Assembly (NCBI GenBank): GCA_008933795.1
Contig: WBUJ01000010.1
Location: forward strand, 1-50,263
Direction: 5' to 3'
Origin: Candidatus Contendibacter sp.
Lineage (GTDB): Bacteria; Pseudomonadota; Gammaproteobacteria; Competibacterales; Competibacteraceae
DNA length: 50,263 nt
This document shows, one piece after another, positions 1-9,217 of this stretch. The notes under the pieces were generated by a model. It was not told where the DNA came from. It ran no database searches and saw only the letters and a list, made by a program, of their open reading frames with translations. Every line of letters starts with the position of its first letter. Within the stretch, counting starts at the first letter, position 1. The position numbers and the translations under genes were made by a program.

Positions 1-2
1 CC

Positions 3-236
3 GAATTGGCGTTGGACAAGGCGCTACTGGATACCGCCGATCTGATCCTGTTCAGCAGCGAGCCGTACCGTTTCCTGCCCGAGGATTTGGAAACCTTCGC
101 CCGTGATTACGGTTGTCCGCCGGAAAAGCTGCGGCTGATCGACGGGGAAATGACCTCGTGGTACGGCAGTCGGGCGATTCAAGGATTAAGTTACCTAGTA
201 TCCATTTCGAGGGAGGAATGGATGCGTACTTTGTGA
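3..236 (+). CDS. C-terminal fragment of a periplasmic metal/cobalamin-binding protein (5' end outside the window)
   Basis: The frame is open from the window edge and ends at 236; a TTG at 6 is unlikely to be the true start because the frame continues upstream. The visible 77 residues contain LLDTADLILFSSEPYRF and DGEMTSWYGSR, which I recognise from the C-terminus of helical-backbone metal receptors (the BtuF-like substrate-binding fold of ABC importers for cobalamin or iron chelates). After GLSYL the similarity stops: the last residues, VSISREEWMRTL, do not look like the family, and base composition turns AT-rich at about 185-200. The end of the gene was therefore probably replaced when the neighbouring AT-rich DNA arrived. 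Family assignment is from memory of the motif; the reading frame is certain. Confidence 0.5.
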   Translation, partial: ELALDKALLDTADLILFSSEPYRFLPEDLETFARDYGCPPEKLRLIDGEMTSWYGSRAIQGLSYLVSISREEWMRTL

Positions 237-238
237 TT

Positions 239-250
239 CCTAAAATTAGG
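239..250. promoter_or_regulatory. 12-bp palindrome just upstream of the AT-rich ATPase gene
   Basis: CCTAA-AA-TTAGG is a perfect short inverted repeat ending 10 bases before the ATG at 261. Its AGG is the only Shine-Dalgarno-like sequence there. It could be an operator or a chance AT-rich dyad; function is unknown. Confidence 0.25.
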
Positions 251-260
251 TGCATTTAAA

Positions 261-3200
261 ATGTCAAATTTATCTGAAGACGATCCCGATTTTGTTCCAA
301 CATCAGTTGATGATTGGAAATTTTGGCTCGAAAGACAAGAAAAAAGCTTTCGAGAAGTTTATTCGATACAACCTGAGCGACTTATTCAGGATTATAATGG
401 TGAAAGACAGATAACCCGCGATTATAGCGGGAGGGAAATATTTGAATTATTACAAAACGCGAATGATGCTGCCGCAGAAATTAATTCAAAGAGTAGGGTC
501 ATGATTGATCTCACTGCTGATTTGCTTACAGTGGCAAACACGGGCGAGCCTTTTTCTACCGGCGGTGTGAGGTCATTTTTGTTTAGCAACCTCAGCCCAA
601 AGAAAAATAAACGTAGAAATATTATCGGTCAGAAAGGTTTAGGTTTTCGTTCAATACTCAACTGGTGCCAAAAACCAATTATTTTCAGTAACCATTTATA
701 TCTTGCATATGATGAGTCAAAACGAAAACAGACGCTTGAAAAATTGCTCTCCTCCAGCGAGAAACTACGTATGCTTGTTGAGAAAGAATGTGAATCCCAA
801 GATGAAATTGTTATCCCTACACTTCCGTTTCCAAGCTTTATTGATCCGAATTCGAGTACTATGGATTTGACTATAGCTCATCTCTTTGAGATAAAAGGAC
901 AGAACTACGACACAGTTATTGGTATTCCTTTTGATCATGAGAAATACTACAATGAAGCAAAGAAACAGCTTGAATCTTTATATTCTGCAACAATGCTATT
1001 TGCCGGATCGCTTGACGAAATCCTTATCAAAATCAATGGGCAAATACATCGGCATTGGGTTATTAAAGAAAGAAATAATGCTAAACAAATGGCTACGATA
1101 AAGTGGCATGATGGAAAGGAAGTATCTTGGAAGATTTTTGAGAAAAATGATTCCATTTTATCAAAAGAATACAATATCATTCTTGCTATTCCACAAAACA
1201 GTAGAATTAATTCAACGATTCCTCTATTCTCCTTTTTTCCATTAGAAATAGAGTTTCCATATCCTGTATACTGCCATGTTAGCCTTGAATTAGAGGGAAA
1301 CCGAAAACATCCTCGTGCAAATGAGACAAACATTTTGATTTTTAAAGAGGTTGCCAAGTATCTTGCAGAAGTGGCAAACCAACAAGATGTTTCTAAGAAT
1401 CCGTGGGCACGGATAAAACTTATATCAAAGTCAAAAGACCTTAACCTTGATCTACAAAAAGCCGAATTTGATCAGGAGGTGATAGCAACTGCAAAGCAGT
1501 TTAATCTTATACCAACCTTAAGTGGCTCACATAAGAAACCTGAAGAAGTGAAAATAATTTCTGTTTCATCAATAGATTGGTTACCTAGAGAGCAATTTGG
1601 CGACATCGCCCTTCCTCCATTGGATAAGGATATTAAGGAATGCTATAACGCATTAAAAATTAATAATCTCTCCCCTACGGAACTTACGAATCGGCTCAAT
1701 CAAAGTATCTTTCATGATGTAACTTCACGCGCCCAAGCTATTGCTCAATTGATACAAAACAACTTAATCCAACCGGCTGCCACAGCACCAAATTTACTTA
1801 TTGATCAAGAAGGAAAAATTATAAAAACTGGCAGCCGCGTGTTCTTACAGGCGCAAGCACAAAAAAAGTTCGATATTCCAGACTGGCTCGAAATTCGATT
1901 CTTAAATGAAGAGCTTCATTTAAAATTGATGGAAATCCTAAAATTAAGATCTCTAAGCGATCTTCGACAGAAGCTTTCTCCATTCGGAGTAAATGAATAC
2001 TCGCTTGCATCAATTGCATCCGCTATTATTTCGGAAGCCAACAAGAGAATTGACAGGAACCCTGATAAAAAAAGTGAGACTTGGCAGGATGTTTTAATAA
2101 CGCTTTTTTGTCTGTATCTACAACGCGGAGAGGCTTCCATTCCGGACACGTTAACAATCCCTTTACGCACAAAATTGGGAACATACGTTGATGCAAAAAA
2201 ACTCTATTTTAATGAGAGCTACCCTGTAGCCAATGGCGATTGGCTTTCTGAGCTTTATAAAAGCGATCCAAAGAAACTCCTTGCTGATGCGAATGTATTA
2301 GGAGTGGATGGCTACGATTCCAACTATATTTCATTCTTAAAATGGCTTGGGGTATCTGACCTTCCAAGAGAAATCATTATTAATAACCCAGAATCTGGCT
2401 ACTTAAATTTCATTCTCGAAAGCTTACCTTACAAGCCTAATGGAGTTAAGTTAGACGAACTTACATATTATAAAAAGTCAGATTTTAATGAGCCAAATGT
2501 ATCTTCTATCAGAAGCATTGACGGGATAGATTATATTGTGAATGCAGAACCAGCTGCTATTATCGTATGGTTAGTTTTAGATTCCCGATGCAGTCAATGG
2601 AGAGATAAAAATCTCTCCTATGCAACATTAACTGACCGTCCATCTTGTAAGCACTATGGCCGAACATACAACGGATCCCTTCCAAATTATACCAAATGGA
2701 AATTAGAGAATTCCGCATGGTTGCCTACTACCGATGGTAAGAAAAGCAACCCAAACCAATGTATTATTGGCGAACGAAGCTTGGAAAAAATATTCCCATC
2801 ACCCGCACAGTTTGATCATTCTCTATTCGAAAAATATAGGATTGACAAAATCCGACTAAGGAGCGCTTGGGAGAATGCTGGGGTCATTCCAGACATCTCC
2901 TGCTTAACGCGAGAGCAAATCGGTAATATCCTATTGATGCTACCTACCAAAGATCCAGATGGCCAAGCCGCGCGAACATTCTATAGAAATGTTCTTCACC
3001 ATATCGATGCGAAAGAGCCAAGCTGGAACGAGGCTCCTTTAGATTTTGTCAAAGATGGTTTAATGTGGGGAAGAGGACCGAGCGGAATCCGATATTATCC
3101 TGTTCGAGAACTTCGTCACGCTGATTCAGAAGATTTTCCCGAAGTGCTCACGTCGCGGATCAAGATTGTTGATTTGCCAAAGAGAATTGGCAACCAACAA

Positions 3201-4439
3201 GTCAAAAGGATATTTGGCGTTGAACCTCTCGATAAGAAAAAAATCATCTATACAAATATAAGGTTTGAGAAAAGGCCAGAAAGTAATGACTTATGTACTC
3301 AGTTTAATCGGATTAAACCATTGCTTTTTGCGCTTCGATATAAATCGCGTAAAAAAGAACTTGAGAATATTAAGTTAATTAAGTCACTAGAGTTGGTGAC
3401 GTGTCAGGCTTTGCAAGTTAATCTATCATACGAATCAACTACTATAGATACCTCATTTACCCAACCCTTCAAATGGTTGATAAAAGATGAACAAGCATTT
3501 ATTCTTATCGTAGATAAAAACCAAGCGACATTCCGTTCAGCTTTGTTTGCAGAAAGCGTGGGTCAAATAGTTGCTAACGTTTTCAATTTGGAAAGTGGAA
3601 GTCAATTTGCACAACTTATTCAATGTGATGAAGCGGACAGGAAAGAACTTTTGCGACGGCTTCTTGGGGAAGCAGAAATGCCAGATATTGATCGGCTTGG
3701 AGAGGAGTTAGGGATAGAGAATGTGCTCCATCCAATCGTCTTGCCTCCTTCTCCTTTACCAAACAGTAATGAAAATATAGGGGTGAATATTGCAGGGGAA
3801 CAAAAAGGCGCTTGCCTACCACCAAATACTCCATCCGTGAATCCAGAACTGCCGCGACCAATATCTACAGAGCATATCACAGTTAAGCCGCAACATCATG
3901 TCCCCGAACCTCCAGAAACTCGGAGAACGGTTACAAGAAGAAAACCTTCTGAAACTGGAAATATTGATGCTCCTGAAAAAAAAGAAATTCAACGAACAAC
4001 AGATTGGCAACGATGCGAAGATTTAATTTCTGCTTTTGAAGAGAAGGAACAACGCTTTCCGTTAAAGGTATCAGGTGTAGTTGGTTACCATGGTCCAAGA
4101 TGTGATATATTGAGTTTCGCTTCGGAGGAACACAGAAGTACTTTCAATCAATCACCCGACGAGAAAAAAGATATAAATAATGTATTGCGCTTTATAGAAG
4201 TCAAAGGCAGTATTAGTGAAGGTGGAGCTATTCTGCTTAAAGGAAACGAACTGGATGCGGCAAAAACATACAGTACAAAGTACTACTTATATAGAGTATA
4301 TCAAAAGACAATAAATAATTATATCATTCTTGTTTTAAACGACCCCCTTAACCATAAGGAAGTGCTTGAGGAAATTTGGGAAGTAAATCCTGAACGAGCT
4401 TCGCAAGCTGATAAATTCCACATTGAAATTCCAGCGTAG
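261..4439 (+). CDS. Large GHKL (Hsp90/sacsin-like) ATPase with C-terminal DUF3883 (NOV)-type nuclease-like domain
   Basis: This is a 1392-residue protein. The N-terminus holds the three boxes of a GHKL ATP-binding fold: ELLQNANDA (62-70, N box), VANTGEPF (91-98, G1) and IGQKGLGFRS (122-131, G2), in the style of sacsin and plant NO VEIN proteins. A long middle region (about 200-1150) has no motif I recognise. A proline-rich linker (about 1161-1250) leads to a C-terminal domain with CDI (Asp1282) and FIEVKG (Glu1313, Lys1315) followed by GNELDAAKTYS, the pattern of DUF3883; the D...ExK spacing fits a PD-(D/E)XK nuclease-like site. The gene is far more AT-rich than its surroundings: the row 301-360 has 21 G+C of 60 against 43 of 60 at 5041-5100. 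Neighbours are housekeeping genes, so it looks horizontally acquired. Related ATPase-DUF3883 proteins occur in genome-defence settings; a defence role here is inference. Confidence 0.8.
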   Translation: MSNLSEDDPDFVPTSVDDWKFWLERQEKSFREVYSIQPERLIQDYNGERQITRDYSGREIFELLQNANDAAAEINSKSRVMIDLTADLLTVANTGEPFSTGGVRSFLFSNLSPKKNKRRNIIGQKGLGFRSILNWCQKPIIFSNHLYLAYDESKRKQTLEKLLSSSEKLRMLVEKECESQDEIVIPTLPFPSFIDPNSSTMDLTIAHLFEIKGQNYDTVIGIPFDHEKYYNEAKKQLESLYSATMLFAGSLDEILIKINGQIHRHWVIKERNNAKQMATIKWHDGKEVSWKIFEKNDSILSKEYNIILAIPQNSRINSTIPLFSFFPLEIEFPYPVYCHVSLELEGNRKHPRANETNILIFKEVAKYLAEVANQQDVSKNPWARIKLISKSKDLNLDLQKAEFDQEVIATAKQFNLIPTLSGSHKKPEEVKIISVSSIDWLPREQFGDIALPPLDKDIKECYNALKINNLSPTELTNRLNQSIFHDVTSRAQAIAQLIQNNLIQPAATAPNLLIDQEGKIIKTGSRVFLQAQAQKKFDIPDWLEIRFLNEELHLKLMEILKLRSLSDLRQKLSPFGVNEYSLASIASAIISEANKRIDRNPDKKSETWQDVLITLFCLYLQRGEASIPDTLTIPLRTKLGTYVDAKKLYFNESYPVANGDWLSELYKSDPKKLLADANVLGVDGYDSNYISFLKWLGVSDLPREIIINNPESGYLNFILESLPYKPNGVKLDELTYYKKSDFNEPNVSSIRSIDGIDYIVNAEPAAIIVWLVLDSRCSQWRDKNLSYATLTDRPSCKHYGRTYNGSLPNYTKWKLENSAWLPTTDGKKSNPNQCIIGERSLEKIFPSPAQFDHSLFEKYRIDKIRLRSAWENAGVIPDISCLTREQIGNILLMLPTKDPDGQAARTFYRNVLHHIDAKEPSWNEAPLDFVKDGLMWGRGPSGIRYYPVRELRHADSEDFPEVLTSRIKIVDLPKRIGNQQVKRIFGVEPLDKKKIIYTNIRFEKRPESNDLCTQFNRIKPLLFALRYKSRKKELENIKLIKSLELVTCQALQVNLSYESTTIDTSFTQPFKWLIKDEQAFILIVDKNQATFRSALFAESVGQIVANVFNLESGSQFAQLIQCDEADRKELLRRLLGEAEMPDIDRLGEELGIENVLHPIVLPPSPLPNSNENIGVNIAGEQKGACLPPNTPSVNPELPRPISTEHITVKPQHHVPEPPETRRTVTRRKPSETGNIDAPEKKEIQRTTDWQRCEDLISAFEEKEQRFPLKVSGVVGYHGPRCDILSFASEEHRSTFNQSPDEKKDINNVLRFIEVKGSISEGGAILLKGNELDAAKTYSTKYYLYRVYQKTINNYIILVLNDPLNHKEVLEEIWEVNPERASQADKFHIEIPA

Positions 4440-4472
4440 CCTATCTGACGCGGTTCGTCCGGTTGGAATTTC

Positions 4473-4898
4473 CTACAGCTTATGCGTCTCCGGCGCGCAA
4501 CCCCGCTCCCGGTACTGCTTGAACCGCTCGCGCGACTGCATCAGCACGTCGGGAGTTTGGTCCACCAGTTCCACCACCCGTTCGTAGCGTTCGAAGCCTT
4601 CGGGCAGGTTGTCGGTGAAATTGATCAGGACTTGCGCGGTGGCCTCCGCTGGCAAGACCGTGCCGACCAGCACCGGCGAACTTTCCTCGCCGGTTAGCGG
4701 ATAACGCTCGTGGGGGGTGAAACTGTCCTGCCGGAAGGTCCACAGCAGATCGTCCAACGCCGTCGCCTGCGCATCGGACGCGGCGAGGATGTAAACCGTA
4801 TGGCCGAGGTTGTACGCCTTGTCGGCCAACCGGCAGGCCAGCAGCGCCCGACCGTTGTCCCGGTGGTCGGGCAGCACGTAGAAATCAATGCGCGGCAT
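4473..4898 (-). CDS. holC: DNA polymerase III chi subunit HolC
   Basis: The 141-residue product matches HolC in length and sequence (start [10 protein letters not shown], then [18 protein letters not shown] and [20 protein letters not shown]). Chi is a clamp-loader accessory subunit that joins psi to single-stranded-DNA-binding protein at the replication fork. The gene overlaps the end of pepA by 14 bases and is read from the same strand; pepA-holC is a common gammaproteobacterial pair. It is the first native gene to the right of the AT-rich insert, 33 bases from that gene's stop. Confidence 0.93.
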   Translation of the reverse strand: MPRIDFYVLPDHRDNGRALLACRLADKAYNLGHTVYILAASDAQATALDDLLWTFRQDSFTPHERYPLTGEESSPVLVGTVLPAEATAQVLINFTDNLPEGFERYERVVELVDQTPDVLMQSRERFKQYRERGCAPETHKL

Positions 4899-6411
4899 GC
4901 CCGTTCTCTCGCTCCAGTTCAGCGGCCCGATCCAGCAGATACTGGGTCAGCAACGGCACCGGCCGGCCGGTCGCGCCCTTGGCCTTGCCGGTTTTCCACG
5001 CCGTTCCGGCGATGTCCAGGTGCGCCCAGTGGAATTTCTTGGCGAAGCGCGACAGGAAACAGGCCGCCATGATCGCACCGCCGTCCCGGTTGCCGGCGAC
5101 GTTGGCCATGTCGGCGAAATTACTGTCCAACCCCTCCTGGTAGTCTTCCCACAAGGGCAGTTCCCACACCCGGTCATGGGCGGCGTGGGCGGCCGCTTGC
5201 AGCGCGTGCGCCAGCGGCGGATGGTTGCTGAACAGACCATGCGGATGGCGGCCCAAGGCGACGATGCAGGCTCCGGTCAACGTGGCGATGTCGATCACCG
5301 CCGCCGGTTCGTCGCGCTCGGCGTAGGTCAGGGCATCGCACAGGATCAGCCGGCCCTCGGCGTCGGTATTGAGGATTTCGATGGTCTGGCCGGACAGGCT
5401 GGTGACGATGTCGCCCGGTCGGCTGGCTCGCCCGCCCGGCATGTTCTCCACCGCCGGAATCAGCCCGATCACGTTGAGTCGCAACTTCAATTCCGCGCAG
5501 GCCCGCAGCGTTCCCAGCACGCTGGCCGCCCCGCACATGTCATACTTCATCTCGTCCATGCCCTCGCCCGGCTTGAGCGAGATGCCGCCGGTATCGAACG
5601 TCACGCCCTTGCCGACCAGCACGTAGGGCTTTGCCGCCGCTGGTCCTTGCCGGTAGTCCAGACGGATGAACTTGGCGGGTTGGGCGCTGCCGCAGGTCAC
5701 CGCCAACAGCGCGCCCATGCCCAGCCGTTCCAGGCCGGCCTCTTCCAATACCTCGACCCGCAGCGCCGGAAACTCCCGGGCCAACGCCTGGGCCTGTTCG
5801 GCCAGATAAGCGGGGGTACAGAGATTGGGCGGCAGGTTGCCCAAATCCTTGGTCAGCTTGATCCCGGCGGCGATGGCCGCGCCTTCGCGCACCGCCTGTT
5901 CGCCGCTTGGCAGTTCGCGCCGACCGGGCACGCTGAGTATAATCTTGCGCGGGAGCCGGCGCGGCGCATCCTTTTTACTTTTGAGCGAGTCGGAGCGGTA
6001 GCGGGATTCCTCGAACGCCTCGACGAGCTGGCGGATTTTCCAGTTCAGCTCGCGGCCCTTGACCGCGAGATCGGTGAGGTAGATCGCGGCTTCGGTGGCG
6101 CCGGTCTCATTCAGGGCGGCGGCGGCATGGTGCATAATCTGGCGGAAGCGGCGGTCGTCCACCTCCCGCTCCCGACCGCAACCGACCAGCAACACCCGTT
6201 CGCACAGCGCCTCGGGAACATTGAACAACAACAGCGACTGGCCGACCTTGCCCTCCAGATCGCCCCGACGCAACAGGTTGCCAAGGTAGCCGCCGCAAGC
6301 GGCGTCGAACTGTTCGGCGGCCGGCGTCAACCGCCGGGATTCGTACACGCCCAGCACCAGGCAGGCGGTGCGTTGTTTTTCCGGATTGCCGCTTTTGACC
6401 GTGAATTCCAT
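4885..6411 (-). CDS. pepA: Cytosol (leucyl) aminopeptidase PepA, family M17
   Basis: The 508-residue protein carries the M17 signature NTDAEGRL (348-355) and the metal- and substrate-binding [11 protein letters not shown] stretch around Lys268. M17 enzymes are hexameric two-metal aminopeptidases of the cytoplasm that remove N-terminal residues, notably leucine; PepA also binds DNA in some enterobacteria. Length is normal for the family. It begins at an ATG and is divergent from lptF with a 118-base gap (6412-6529), the usual pepA/lptF arrangement, so that gap should hold both promoters. Confidence 0.95.
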   Translation of the reverse strand: MEFTVKSGNPEKQRTACLVLGVYESRRLTPAAEQFDAACGGYLGNLLRRGDLEGKVGQSLLLFNVPEALCERVLLVGCGREREVDDRRFRQIMHHAAAALNETGATEAAIYLTDLAVKGRELNWKIRQLVEAFEESRYRSDSLKSKKDAPRRLPRKIILSVPGRRELPSGEQAVREGAAIAAGIKLTKDLGNLPPNLCTPAYLAEQAQALAREFPALRVEVLEEAGLERLGMGALLAVTCGSAQPAKFIRLDYRQGPAAAKPYVLVGKGVTFDTGGISLKPGEGMDEMKYDMCGAASVLGTLRACAELKLRLNVIGLIPAVENMPGGRASRPGDIVTSLSGQTIEILNTDAEGRLILCDALTYAERDEPAAVIDIATLTGACIVALGRHPHGLFSNHPPLAHALQAAAHAAHDRVWELPLWEDYQEGLDSNFADMANVAGNRDGGAIMAACFLSRFAKKFHWAHLDIAGTAWKTGKAKGATGRPVPLLTQYLLDRAAELERENGHAAH

Positions 6412-6529
6412 TGGTGGATGACCCTATGGTTTTATTGGGCGCTTGTTTTCGCTGGGCGAATCGTGAATCCAATGAGTTTAACCGGAAATCACCCCCTCTC
6501 ACAGTTTGCGCGCGGGAGCGCCCTCGGTC

Positions 6530-7639
6530 GTGCCTTCCATCATTGACCGCTATTTGATCCGCGAGATCGCCCTGACCCTGCTGGCGACCGCCCTGGTTCT
6601 GCTGGCGATGGTGCTCAGCCACCGCCTGGCCGGCTACCTCAGCAAGGCCGCCAATGGCCTGCTGGCCCGGGACTCCATCTTCCTGCTGCTGGGCCTGCAG
6701 GCGATCAACCTCCTGGCCGTCCTGATCCCCCTGGCGTTTCTGCTCGGCATCATGCTCACCCTGGGACGGCTGCACCGCGACCACGAGATGACCGCGCTGG
6801 CCGCCTGCGGTTATGGCCCGCTGTCGGTCTATCGCGCCGTCTTCCTGCTGGCCGCGCCGCTGGCTCTATTCGCCGCTGGACTTTCGTTTCTGGTGGGACC
6901 GGCGATCATGGAGTTTCAGTTTGAGGTTCTGGCCCGGGCCCGCAAGGAAGCGGAAGTCTCGATGTTCACGCCGGGTTCGTTCCGCGAGGTGTTGAACGGC
7001 CGGCATGTGGTTTACATCGGCGCCACGGACGGCCGCGAACTGCGCAGCGTCTTCGTCCAGAGCCGCGAGCCGGACGGCGACCTCAGCATCACCACCGGCG
7101 AGCGCGGTCGGCAGGAAGTGGGCGAGGATGGCGTCCGGCGCATCGTTCTCGATCACGGCTACCGCTATCGAGGCACGCCAGGTCGGGGCGATTACGAAAT
7201 AATCCGGTTCGAGCGCGCTGCCGTGCGAGTCGACACCACTCCCCCACCCCAGGATTGGCAACATCAGGAAACATTGCCCCTCCGCCAGTTGTGGGGTTCG
7301 AGCGAGCCCCGTCTGATCGCCGAGTTGCAGATGCGGCTCAACAGTCCAATCCAGGTGCTGGTCATCGCTCTGTGGGCACCGCTGCTGGCTCGCGCCAAGC
7401 CGCGCGAGGGCCGTTACGGCCGGGTGGTCGCGGCGGTGCTGATCTACGCCATCAACTTCAACTTGATCGGCATCGGCGAGTCCTGGCTGAGCCACGGCGT
7501 CGTCGACGCGAGTGTCGGTTTGTGGTGGGTCCACGGCCTGTTCCTGCTGTTCGGCGCTGGCTTGCTGCTCCAGCAGCACTCCGGCAGCCGAGGCTTCCGG
7601 GGGTTCCGGCGCACGCGCCGCCCGGTGAGCGGGCCATGA
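6530..7639 (+). CDS. lptF: LPS export ABC transporter permease LptF
   Basis: LptF and LptG form the inner-membrane channel of the LptB2FGC machine that extracts lipopolysaccharide and feeds it to the LptA bridge. The frame starts PSIIDRYLIREIALTLLATA, typical of LptF, and shows several hydrophobic segments at both ends around a periplasmic domain. I choose the GTG at 6530 (369 residues) because family members begin directly at IIDRYL and GGGAG lies 11 bases upstream; a TTG at 6506 would add eight residues. The stop overlaps the lptG start by four bases (ATGA). Confidence 0.93.
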   Translation: MPSIIDRYLIREIALTLLATALVLLAMVLSHRLAGYLSKAANGLLARDSIFLLLGLQAINLLAVLIPLAFLLGIMLTLGRLHRDHEMTALAACGYGPLSVYRAVFLLAAPLALFAAGLSFLVGPAIMEFQFEVLARARKEAEVSMFTPGSFREVLNGRHVVYIGATDGRELRSVFVQSREPDGDLSITTGERGRQEVGEDGVRRIVLDHGYRYRGTPGRGDYEIIRFERAAVRVDTTPPPQDWQHQETLPLRQLWGSSEPRLIAELQMRLNSPIQVLVIALWAPLLARAKPREGRYGRVVAAVLIYAINFNLIGIGESWLSHGVVDASVGLWWVHGLFLLFGAGLLLQQHSGSRGFRGFRRTRRPVSGP

Positions 7640-8700
7640 ACATTCTCGACCGCTACATCTTCCGCACGGTCGCGAGCGCCACCCTGGTCGCCCTGCTGGT
7701 TCTGCTGCTGCTCGAATTTTTCCTGAGCCTGCTGGTGGAACTGGAAGACGTCGGCAAGGGCCGTTACGACCTCCTGGCGGCATTCCACTATCTGCTGCTG
7801 ATCCAGCCGCAACGCTTGTACGAGCTGTTTCCGATGGCGCTGCTGGTCGGCGGCCTGCTGGGCATGGGCGCGCTGGCCAGCGGCAGCGAGCTGATCGTCA
7901 TGCGCGCCGCCGGTCTGTCCCTGGCCCGGCTGACTGGCTCCGCCCTGCAAGCCGGCCTGTTGCTGAGCTTGGCGGTGCTGGTTCTCGGGGAATTCGTCGC
8001 CCCGCCGCTGGAACAGACCGCCTACGAACAGCGGGCGGCCGCCAAGAGCGAGAGCATGGCGATTCGCGGCGGCCGCGGTTTCTGGGCGCGGGATGGCGAC
8101 TATTTCATCCACGTGCGGGCGGTGCTGCCCGGCATCCGCCTGGTGGATATCCATGTCTTCAAGGTCGGTTCCGACGCCCGGCTCGAAACGGTCGTCGCCG
8201 CGCAGGGCGCGCGTTACGTGGAAGGACGCTGGTTGCTGGAAGAGGTCAATCGCAGCCTGCTGAACGGCGACGCGGTCCGCACCGAGCACCTGCCCGATCT
8301 GACGGTCGACTCGGCCATCAGCCCGCAAGTTCTGGACGTGCTGGCGACCAACCCCAGCGAGTTGTCCATCCGCGACCTACTGATTTACGTGGACTATCTG
8401 GAGCACAACGGCCTGGATGCCCAGGAATACCGGCTGGTGCTATGGCGCAAGCTGCTGGCGCCGCTCATCCATATCGCCATGCTGGTGGTCGCGATGCCGT
8501 TCGTGTTTGGCCCGCAGCGATCGACCGGGACTGGCCAGCGCCTGCTGCTCGGGCTGCTGCTGGGACTGGCGTTTTTCCTGAGCAACTATCTGCTAGGCAA
8601 CGTGGTATTGCTGTACGGCCTTCCGCCGCTGGTGGGCGCCAGCCTGCCGACGCTGCTGTTTCTGGGCGCGGGATTCTACGCGCTGCGCCGGCTGCGCTGA
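7636..8700 (+). CDS. lptG: LPS export ABC transporter permease LptG
   Basis: This is the second permease of the LptB2FG complex, 354 residues, beginning MNILDRYIFRTVASATLVAL. It has hydrophobic helices at about 15-37 and 60-120, a periplasmic domain (FWARDGDYFIHV), and a C-terminal membrane block with MPFVFGPQRSTGTGQRLLLG. Its ATG lies inside the lptF stop, so the two are translationally coupled and should be made in equal amounts. It ends eight bases before the stop of the convergent RDD gene. Confidence 0.94.
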   Translation: MNILDRYIFRTVASATLVALLVLLLLEFFLSLLVELEDVGKGRYDLLAAFHYLLLIQPQRLYELFPMALLVGGLLGMGALASGSELIVMRAAGLSLARLTGSALQAGLLLSLAVLVLGEFVAPPLEQTAYEQRAAAKSESMAIRGGRGFWARDGDYFIHVRAVLPGIRLVDIHVFKVGSDARLETVVAAQGARYVEGRWLLEEVNRSLLNGDAVRTEHLPDLTVDSAISPQVLDVLATNPSELSIRDLLIYVDYLEHNGLDAQEYRLVLWRKLLAPLIHIAMLVVAMPFVFGPQRSTGTGQRLLLGLLLGLAFFLSNYLLGNVVLLYGLPPLVGASLPTLLFLGAGFYALRRLR

Positions 8701-8707
8701 GCGGCGT

Positions 8708-9205
8708 TCACGACTTGGGCAGCACCACCAATTCCGTTTCCGACGCGCGGTCGGGCAGGCGCAGCACCAGCAGCAGCAGGAGACAACCGAACCCGGCTCC
8801 CAAACTGGGAGCAACCCCGACCTTCAAAACCTGGTGCAGGTAAGCGACTGGAGCCAGCCACAGAGTACCGATCAGAAACCGCAGCAGCGCCTGCCACCAG
8901 CCGATACCCCGCCCGTCGCGGCGCTGTAGCCGCAATCGCCAGGCGCGCATTCCCAGGGTTTGACCACCGTGGATCCAGAAACCGCCATAAAAGAAGAAAC
9001 AGACCAGCAATAGATAGGTCTGGAAGAAGGGATTGGCCTGGAGCGGATTGTGGAGTTTGACCGCCTCACCGCCGAGCAGCGCCACCGCCAGCCCCAGCGC
9101 CAGCGCGGTCGCGCCGACCAGCACGCCGATCAGCAGCAGGCCATCGTAGACGATGGCGGCCAGCCGGCGCGGCAGCCGGGCGGGCGATAATACGGCGGCG
9201 CTCAC
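8708..9205 (-). CDS. RDD-family integral membrane protein
   Basis: The 165-residue protein has the RDD pattern: Arg-Arg-Leu-Ala-Ala-Ile-Val-Tyr-Asp near the N-terminus (residues 13-21), hydrophobic helices around 20-45 and 65-80, then the conserved GQTLGMRAWRLRLQRRDG loop and a further membrane segment. Family function is poorly defined; some members have been linked to Na+/H+ exchange, which cannot be read from this sequence. The start is a GTG. It lies beside lptG (convergent) and is followed upstream on the same strand by tolC, 12 bases away. Confidence 0.82.
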   Translation of the reverse strand: MSAAVLSPARLPRRLAAIVYDGLLLIGVLVGATALALGLAVALLGGEAVKLHNPLQANPFFQTYLLLVCFFFYGGFWIHGGQTLGMRAWRLRLQRRDGRGIGWWQALLRFLIGTLWLAPVAYLHQVLKVGVAPSLGAGFGCLLLLLVLRLPDRASETELVVLPKS

Positions 9206-9217
9206 GCCGGCGCGAAA

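Noticed and set aside
237..4475. Target-site duplication flanking the AT-rich gene (TTCCTA near 237 and 4470)
   Set aside because: A six-base match with one copy not at the composition boundary is expected by chance; no terminal inverted repeats or integrase were seen.
4888..6546. 552-codon plus-strand frame opposite pepA
   Set aside because: Fully antisense to pepA with its conserved motifs on the other strand; no recognisable domain.
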